Source of the DNA: an archaeon
GTDB lineage: Archaea; Nanobdellota; Nanobdellia; Pacearchaeales; GW2011-AR1
Direction of reading: 5' to 3'
Assembly (NCBI GenBank): GCA_027318675.1
Contig: DAHVOT010000027.1
Location: forward strand, 1 to 9,958
Length of the DNA stretch: 9,958 nucleotides
Numbering within the stretch: the first letter of the stretch is position 1; each line of letters starts with the position of its first letter. Under the pieces are notes generated by a model. That model saw only the letters and a list, made by a program, of their open reading frames with translations, had not been told where the DNA came from and made no database searches. A program made the translations under genes and the position numbers. This document shows, piece by piece, positions 5,036 to 9,958 of this stretch.

Positions 5036-6178
5036 ATGATAAATACAGATATATTCACAATAACTCATAAAGACAAAAAAACATCTGCAAGAATAGGTAT
5101 TCTTCAAACAAAAAAAGGAAAAGTGGAAACTCCTTTTTTTATGCCAGTTGCAACTCGTGGAAGTGTTAAAACTCTGACTTCAGAAGAGCTCAAACAAATG
5201 AAAGTTCCTGCAGTTATTTCTAATGCTTTAATCCTTTATCTAAGAGAAGGTTCAATAATTGCAAATAAATTTGGGGGAATTGGAAAATTTATGAATTATA
5301 ATGGAATAAATTTCACAGATTCTGGAGGGTTTCAAATGTACTCTCCAAGTATTTATTTAAAATCAACTAAAGAAGGAGTTTTTTTCAGAAATCCCTTAAA
5401 TGGAGAAAAAATATTAATGACTCCTGAAAAAAATATGGAACTCCAATTAAAAATATCAAGTGAAGTTGCAATGTGTTTAGATTCAATGCCAATGTATCAC
5501 AACACCACAAAAACACAGATTGAAGATGCTGTAAATAAAACTTCACTCTGGGCAAAAAGATGTAAAACTCATCATGATACATTACAAAAAAATCTCTCAA
5601 AATCTAAACGTCAGCTTCTCTTTGGTATAATTCAAGGAGGCATTTATTCTGATTTAAGAGAAACTTCAACAAAAGAAATAATAAATTTAGATTTTGACGG
5701 ATATTCAATAGGAGGTTTTGGTTTAGGTGAAACAATTCAAGAAGAATTCAAGATTGTAAAACAAGTAAAATCTCTTTTACCAGAAAACAAACCAGTTTAT
5801 TTGATGGGAATTGGAAATCCAGTTGAAATATTAAAAGGAATAGAATTAGGAGTTGATATATTTGATTCGAGAATGCCAACACAAAATGCTAGGCGGGGTA
5901 CTCTTTTTACATCAGAAGGAAAATTACGTATTCTAAGAGAAGCATGCAAATTTGATAAGGGCCCTATTGATAAAAACTGCAAATGCTTTGTATGTAAAAA
6001 TTACAGTAGAGCATTCATCCGTTACCAATTAATCCATGATGAGTTTACAGGAAAAAAACTTGCAACCTACCATAACATTTACTATCTAACAAAACTAATA
6101 GAAACTGCAAAAGAAAAAATAAAACAAGGCAAATTTCATGAACTTCAAAAAGAAGTTGAAGAAAAATATAAGGGATAA
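5036..6178 (+). CDS. tgt: Bacterial-type tRNA-guanine transglycosylase (queuosine-family TGT) in an archaeal setting
   Basis: The 380-residue protein has the length and layout of bacterial TGT. It ends after the zinc domain and lacks the C-terminal domains, including PUA, of archaeal ArcTGT. TGT swaps a guanine in tRNA for a 7-deazaguanine: the queuosine family acts at G34 of GUN anticodons, ArcTGT at G15. Visible residues, with Zymomonas mobilis equivalents, are D95 in D-S-G-G-F-Q (D102), D149 (D156), Q-G-G at 200-202, nucleophile D277 (D280) and zinc ligands C315, C317, C320 and H346 (C318, C320, C323, H349). Oddities: S150-M151 replace E-C, N-A-L-I-L replaces N-T-Y-H-L, L230 sits at the V233 position, and Q283 replaces R286. 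ATG 5036 is chosen from TATA spacing; ATG 5027 would add three residues. tgt diverges from asnS and converges on aspS. Confidence 0.9.
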   Translation: MINTDIFTITHKDKKTSARIGILQTKKGKVETPFFMPVATRGSVKTLTSEELKQMKVPAVISNALILYLREGSIIANKFGGIGKFMNYNGINFTDSGGFQMYSPSIYLKSTKEGVFFRNPLNGEKILMTPEKNMELQLKISSEVAMCLDSMPMYHNTTKTQIEDAVNKTSLWAKRCKTHHDTLQKNLSKSKRQLLFGIIQGGIYSDLRETSTKEIINLDFDGYSIGGFGLGETIQEEFKIVKQVKSLLPENKPVYLMGIGNPVEILKGIELGVDIFDSRMPTQNARRGTLFTSEGKLRILREACKFDKGPIDKNCKCFVCKNYSRAFIRYQLIHDEFTGKKLATYHNIYYLTKLIETAKEKIKQGKFHELQKEVEEKYKG

Positions 6179-6287
6179 GCAGTTATCTCTAATAATCACA
6201 TATTATATATTTTATAATTTATTAGTAAAAGTTGAACAATGTTGTGATTTTACATAATAATTAATTAAGTAAATAAAAAGAGGCAGT

Positions 6288-6304
6288 AAAAAAAAATAAA
6301 AAAA
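6288..6304 (-). terminator. Oligo-T terminator of aspS
   Basis: Directly after the aspS stop the minus strand reads ATTTTTTTATTTTTTTTT. Two long T runs separated by one A are a strong archaeal intrinsic termination signal, and no hairpin is needed. It also separates aspS from the convergent tgt. The rest of the 126-base gap is A/T-rich, with one widely spaced 7-bp inverted repeat (6194-6200 and 6243-6249). Confidence 0.6.
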
Positions 6305-7576
6305 TTAAGGTGTCAATCGAGTCCTATCTCTTGGAAACATTGTAGCTTCCTTAACATTATCCAATCCGCATATAATTTGAGTTAATCTTTCTAAACCAAT
6401 AGACCATCCACTATGAGGAGGGGCCCCAAATCTAAAACTATCTACATATGACTTAAAATTATCAGGGTTTAATCCTTTAGCTTTCAGCCTAGCAATCAAT
6501 AAATCTGGTATATGTATTCTCTGACCTCCAGAAGAAATCTCGACCCCTCCATAAAGAGCATCAAAACCTTCACTCAATTTAGCATCTTTCTTTTCATCTT
6601 TAGTCATAATATAAAATGGCTTAATTGAAGTGGGCCATGAATGTGTGAAAACTACATCTCCAGGATACATTTCACAAAGCTTTCTTTCTTCTTCTGGAGT
6701 AAAATCTTCTCCAATCTTTCCACCAACTTTCTTAAGTGCTTCTTCATAACTCAAATAAACTCCTTTTGGAACTTTCAAATTCTTAACTCCTAATACCTCA
6801 AGCTGATGCTTACATTTCACTAAAACCTGTTTAACTATAAATTGAACAACTTCTTCAAGTTCCTTCATAATAGACATCTGATTTGTAAATGCACATTCAA
6901 TATCCATTTGTCTTATTTCATTTATATGACGTGTAGTATTGTGCTTCTCTGCTCTCCATACAGGAGTTATTGTAAATGTTTTACCTAAAGAACAAGCTAA
7001 CATCTGCTTATACAATTGAGGTGATTGAGCCAAATATGCTTTCTGTTCAAAATACTGCACAGAAAATAATTCTGTTCCTCCTTCTGAAGCTGCACTTATA
7101 ATACAAGGAGGTTGTATTTCAATAAATCCTTTATTGTAAAAATGTTCTCTAAATGAATTAGCTATAACAGTTTGAATTTCAAATATTGCCTGTATCTTTG
7201 GTTTTCTTATATCTAAAAATCTATAATCCAATCTATTCTGAAATTCTGTTGTTGTTGTTTTTTCATTAACATGAATGGGTAATTTCTCTGCAACACTTAC
7301 CACTTCTAAACTTTCAACATCTACTTCAACATCTCCCCTAGCAAATTCTGCCTTCACCTTAGCTTCTTTAGTTTTTCCTTTTATCTCAACTGCACTCTCA
7401 AGACTCAAATTTGATAATTTTTCCAATTCTTTACCTTGAACAACGCACTGAACAATACCTGTTTTATCTCTCAAAAGAACAAAACCTAATTTAGCAAGAA
7501 CTCTTATCTCATAAACCCAACCTTTCAATAAAACCTGCTTCCCTGCTTTCAACTCTTGAACATAACTTGTTTCCAT
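6305..7576 (-). CDS. aspS: Aspartyl-tRNA synthetase, archaeal type, probably discriminating
   Basis: This 423-residue class IIb enzyme charges tRNA-Asp. An OB-fold anticodon-binding domain (about 14-95) is followed by the catalytic core: S-E-G-G-T-E-L-F (164-171), Y-L-A-Q-S-P-Q-L-Y-K (181-190), motif 2 with W-R-A-E (R208) and R-H-I-N-E, V-E-I-S-S-G-G-Q-R-I-H (345-355), motif 3 with G-L-E-R (394-397) and the terminal FPRDRTRLTP. The short archaeal form lacks the bacterial GAD insertion. The anticodon-loop position that is Trp in discriminating and His in non-discriminating archaeal AspRS is Tyr22 in G-W-V-Y-E. The loop around 70-84 has no Pro, which argues against tRNA-Asn charging, as does the AsnRS next door. 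It is last in the gatE-phosphoesterase-aspS series, 30 bases after the phosphoesterase, and also has its own TATA. Confidence 0.95.
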   Translation of the reverse strand: METSYVQELKAGKQVLLKGWVYEIRVLAKLGFVLLRDKTGIVQCVVQGKELEKLSNLSLESAVEIKGKTKEAKVKAEFARGDVEVDVESLEVVSVAEKLPIHVNEKTTTTEFQNRLDYRFLDIRKPKIQAIFEIQTVIANSFREHFYNKGFIEIQPPCIISAASEGGTELFSVQYFEQKAYLAQSPQLYKQMLACSLGKTFTITPVWRAEKHNTTRHINEIRQMDIECAFTNQMSIMKELEEVVQFIVKQVLVKCKHQLEVLGVKNLKVPKGVYLSYEEALKKVGGKIGEDFTPEEERKLCEMYPGDVVFTHSWPTSIKPFYIMTKDEKKDAKLSEGFDALYGGVEISSGGQRIHIPDLLIARLKAKGLNPDNFKSYVDSFRFGAPPHSGWSIGLERLTQIICGLDNVKEATMFPRDRTRLTP

Positions 7577-7598
7577 GATGATTAGAGAAAAATGGGGT

Positions 7599-7607
7599 TT
7601 TTTAATT
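7599..7607 (-). promoter_or_regulatory. Internal TATA box of aspS overlapping the upstream stop codon
   Basis: The minus-strand AATTAAAAA is centred about 27 bases before the ATG at 7576 and touches the phosphoesterase stop codon (TAA, 7609-7607). It is followed by AAACCCC and A-T-run-CT, as at asnS. It would allow aspS to be transcribed apart from gatE. The box is weaker than that of tgt. Confidence 0.45.
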
Positions 7608-8545
7608 TAATGCTTGTGCGATTTATTATTTCCAAAAAACTTAACACTCTTGACTTTACATTTATTCTCATCTAAATCAATTAAAACCTGTGCACTTTCT
7701 CCAAAACCAGGATTAATTAAAAGGGTTTTTCCTATTTTATCTTTACCTCTTCCTTCATGAACATGCCCTCCAATACAAATTAGGGGTTTATACTTTTCGC
7801 AGAATTTTCTTGCAAGAGAAGAACCCAAATGCATCCCATGTGCATGACTCTCTTTATTATTAACAACATCTAATTTAGTATTCCTAGGAATATTATGAGA
7901 AATAAAAATAGTAGGAAATTTATTCTTCCTTTCAGAATATGAATTAAATAACTTCTTAATTAAATTAAAATAAGATCTTTTAAGCATTTCATGCTGAGAT
8001 TTTGAAATTTTAAGTTTTCTTTTTCTTTTATAATCTTCATAAGAAGAACTTAACCCATATCCAAAAAAATTAATTTTATTAAATTCATTATTTTTAAACT
8101 GACAATCTTTAATATTTTTTAATCCATTAGTTAATTTTGGATTTATCTTCTCGCTCATCCAAGAATCATAAAAATATTTCATATAGCTGTAATCATCTTT
8201 GTCTGGATTTTTTATATTAGTTCTACCATAACTCTGATCCCAATTTCCAGGAACAATAAAAACTGGTTTTTCAAAACTATTAAGATATTCCAATATTTTC
8301 CTGCCCACAGCAAGAGAATCTTTCTCTAATTTCCTTAAACCACTTTTTCCTATTTGCTGAATTATAAATTCATCATTGGAAGGAGTATTTTCTCTGTCTT
8401 TCTTTAATGCTTTAAACCATTTTTTAATATAGGGTCTAAACTCACTGTCATCGCAAACATCTCCAACCTGAATTATACAATCAAAATCTTTGAAATGGAT
8501 TTTAGGCTTTTTTCCATGCAAATCTCCTATAACTAAAATTTTCAT
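7607..8545 (-). CDS. Calcineurin-like metallophosphoesterase
   Basis: The 312-residue protein has all calcineurin-like metallophosphoesterase motifs in order: G-D-L-H-G at 7-11 (D8, H10), G-D-V at 28-30 (D29), G-N-W-D at 100-103 (N101), S-H-N with H217, and G-G-H-V-H-E-G at 259-265 (H261, H263), followed by the N-P-G strand. These bind two divalent metals and hydrolyse phosphomonoesters or phosphodiesters in the cytosol; the substrate cannot be told from sequence. Two long, Lys-rich, low-similarity stretches (about 31-90 and 104-210) enlarge it beyond the minimal fold. It starts seven bases after the gatE stop and 30 bases before aspS, so it is probably cotranscribed with both; a role in tRNA or nucleotide metabolism is suggested by context only. 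The protein ends in SHKH, a His-containing tail of unknown meaning. Confidence 0.9.
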   Translation of the reverse strand: MKILVIGDLHGKKPKIHFKDFDCIIQVGDVCDDSEFRPYIKKWFKALKKDRENTPSNDEFIIQQIGKSGLRKLEKDSLAVGRKILEYLNSFEKPVFIVPGNWDQSYGRTNIKNPDKDDYSYMKYFYDSWMSEKINPKLTNGLKNIKDCQFKNNEFNKINFFGYGLSSSYEDYKRKRKLKISKSQHEMLKRSYFNLIKKLFNSYSERKNKFPTIFISHNIPRNTKLDVVNNKESHAHGMHLGSSLARKFCEKYKPLICIGGHVHEGRGKDKIGKTLLINPGFGESAQVLIDLDENKCKVKSVKFFGNNKSHKH

Positions 8546-8552
8546 TTTTATT

Positions 8553-9958
8553 TTATTTCTTATTTAAGAGCTTATTTATTACATCCATTGCTTGCTTACC
8601 ATTAATCTTTCCTTTAAACTTACCCATAACCAACCCCATATATGCATTAGCATTTAATCCTGGTTTCTCTTTTATCATCTTAAGTATTTCTCCCTCAATC
8701 TCAGAATTATCTGCTTTTTCTATATTTATCGCTTCTTCAAAATTCTTTCCTTTAACAAGATTAATTAAAATATCTTTAACATCTCCTTCACTTATCTTCT
8801 TTTTATTCAATAATCTTAAAATATCTCCATAATATTCAATAATCTTTTCCTCAATCTCTTCAAAAGTTTTGTTTTCTTTTGAAGCAATTTCTTTCGGAAA
8901 CAAAACAATCATCTTTGCAATAAAATTAATATTTTCATAAATTTCTGCAAGAGATTTCAATTCATCAATCTTATCTTCATTTAAAACAAGCTTAACCATC
9001 TCTTCACTTAATCCTTTTTCTTTAAGCTCTCCAGCACTCTCGCTTCTTAATTTAGGTAAATCCTTCTTTAAACTATCAATGAAATCTCTGGATAATTTCA
9101 GTAAAGGTAAGTCTGTTTCAGGATACATTCTATCTGCACCTGGCATTGGTCTTAAAAATTCAGAACTGCAATCAGGTAAAGCATTTCTAACTTCTGCTTG
9201 AGTAGGAGTCCCTTCATCATACAATTCTTTTTGTCTTAAAACTTCATTTTCAATTGTTTTAATGAAAGTTTTCATATCCTGAACACCTTTCATTTCAATT
9301 CTATTTCCTCCAAGAATAGAAATATTAACATCTTGCCTTATAGTCCCAATACCTCTCTTAACTTTACAACTCCTCAAAACATCTCCAATATACAGTGCAA
9401 CTTCTTTAGCTTGCTCAGCAGATTTTATATCTGGTGCAGTTGCTATTTCAACTAAAGGAATTCCTAATCTGTCCAAATTCCAATAAACTTTATCTCCTTC
9501 TGTCTTAACCTTTCTTGCAGCATCTTCTTCTAAACAAATTGTTTCAATTCCTACTCTTCCAAAAGAAGTTTCAACATATCCATCCCTCGCAATTAAAACA
9601 GTTCTCTGAAACCCAGAAGTATTGCTACCGTCAATTACAGTCTTTCTCATAATCTGGCTAACAGGAATTATCTTGCAATTAAGAAGCAAAGCAATCTGAA
9701 GCGCTATTTTCAAAGCGTCTTCATTTATTTCATGAGGAGGTTCTTCATCCAATTCAATTAAACAAGTACTATTTTTATAACCCTGATAAACAAATGTTTT
9801 CTTAAGTGATGCCTGATATTCTGCGGCTTTATCAACTTCTCCAGATTCTCCTGCAACAGCATGCAATTTTCTCTCAATATAAAAATCAGGTAAATCCCCT
9901 CTTAATATAGAAGGACAATTACAGAATAATTTATGAGTATCTAATTGTTGATGAATCT
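8553..9958 (-). CDS. gatE: Glu-tRNA(Gln) amidotransferase subunit E lacking the GAD insertion (5' end outside window)
   Basis: The frame stays open from the TAA at 8555-8553 to the window edge. The visible N-terminus I-H-Q-Q-L-D-T-H-K-L-F-C matches the start of GatE, so only about ten codons are missing; a TTG at 9866 is internal. GatE with GatD converts Glu-tRNA-Gln to Gln-tRNA-Gln by ATP activation of the glutamyl group and ammonia transfer. Signatures are V-I-D-G-S-N-T-S-G-F-Q-R, C-L-E-E-D-A-A-R, I-R-Q-D-V-N, E-M-K-G-V-Q and R-P-M-P-G-A-D-R-M-Y-P-E-T-D, then helical and YqeY-like tail domains ending with A-Y-M-G-L-V-M-G-K. Most GatE proteins (about 620 residues) carry an AspRS-like GAD insertion between the E-V-x-R-Q helix and the A-L-P-D segment. 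Here they are nearly adjacent, giving only about 480 residues, close to bacterial GatB. First visible gene of the gatE-phosphoesterase-aspS series. Confidence 0.93.
   Translation of the reverse strand, partial: IHQQLDTHKLFCNCPSILRGDLPDFYIERKLHAVAGESGEVDKAAEYQASLKKTFVYQGYKNSTCLIELDEEPPHEINEDALKIALQIALLLNCKIIPVSQIMRKTVIDGSNTSGFQRTVLIARDGYVETSFGRVGIETICLEEDAARKVKTEGDKVYWNLDRLGIPLVEIATAPDIKSAEQAKEVALYIGDVLRSCKVKRGIGTIRQDVNISILGGNRIEMKGVQDMKTFIKTIENEVLRQKELYDEGTPTQAEVRNALPDCSSEFLRPMPGADRMYPETDLPLLKLSRDFIDSLKKDLPKLRSESAGELKEKGLSEEMVKLVLNEDKIDELKSLAEIYENINFIAKMIVLFPKEIASKENKTFEEIEEKIIEYYGDILRLLNKKKISEGDVKDILINLVKGKNFEEAINIEKADNSEIEGEILKMIKEKPGLNANAYMGLVMGKFKGKINGKQAMDVINKLLNKK

Noticed and set aside
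6194..6249. AATCACA/TGTGATT inverted repeat between tgt and aspS as a bidirectional terminator
   Set aside because: Only seven pairs with about 42 bases between arms in very A/T-rich DNA; chance is likely. The aspS T-run alone suffices.
9864..9866. TTG at 9866 as the start of the amidotransferase gene
   Set aside because: The frame continues upstream to the window edge with conserved GatE N-terminal residues (I-H-Q-Q-L-D-T-H-K), so the TTG is an internal Leu codon.

Overview
The window is strongly AT-rich and looks like the chromosome of an archaeon, probably a DPANN lineage of the Woesearchaeota/Pacearchaeota kind. The domain call rests on GatE (archaea only), Taw3 (archaea and eukaryotes), archaeal-type AspRS and AsnRS, and TTTAAA/TATATA-type TATA boxes about 26-27 nt before several start codons, the geometry of leaderless archaeal mRNAs. 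The finer lineage is a guess from base composition, compact layout and small proteins.

Layout. Left block, minus strand, read right to left: an UPF0173-type metallo-beta-lactamase-fold hydrolase, a DHH/DHHA1 phosphoesterase coupled to it by an ATGA overlap, then (own TATA) an unrecognised protein made of two tandem copies of one domain, and one base later the start of taw3, which leaves the window at base 1. Middle: a very acidic 31-residue microprotein (minus; the only clear Shine-Dalgarno in the window and its own hairpin/T-tract) diverges from a small Cys-cluster protein (plus) across a symmetric TATA element. Right block: asnS (minus) and a bacterial-type tgt (plus) diverge from a shared 80-base region. 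tgt converges on aspS, which is last in the minus-strand series gatE - metallophosphoesterase - aspS. gatE leaves the window at its 5' end, about ten codons short of its start.

How it fits together. Five of the eleven genes act on tRNA: Taw3 (wybutosine derivatives at position 37 of tRNA-Phe), AsnRS and AspRS (direct charging), GatE (amidation of Glu-tRNA-Gln to Gln-tRNA-Gln), and a TGT of the queuosine family lying between the synthetases for two of the four tRNA species that normally carry queuosine. AsnRS beside an AspRS without the tRNA-Asn-permissive proline suggests Asn is charged directly and Gln made indirectly.

Most worth a second look: a GatE that seems to lack the AspRS-like (GAD) insertion typical of the family; a TGT with intact catalytic and zinc residues but changed substrate and tRNA-contact positions; a two-domain protein in which one copy lost every His/Glu of its putative metal site while keeping a gap-free fold signature; the acidic microprotein; and a C-rich element shared by the asnS and aspS promoters. 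I saw no rRNA, tRNA, CRISPR array or mobile element. No stretch over 300 bases is empty of genes.
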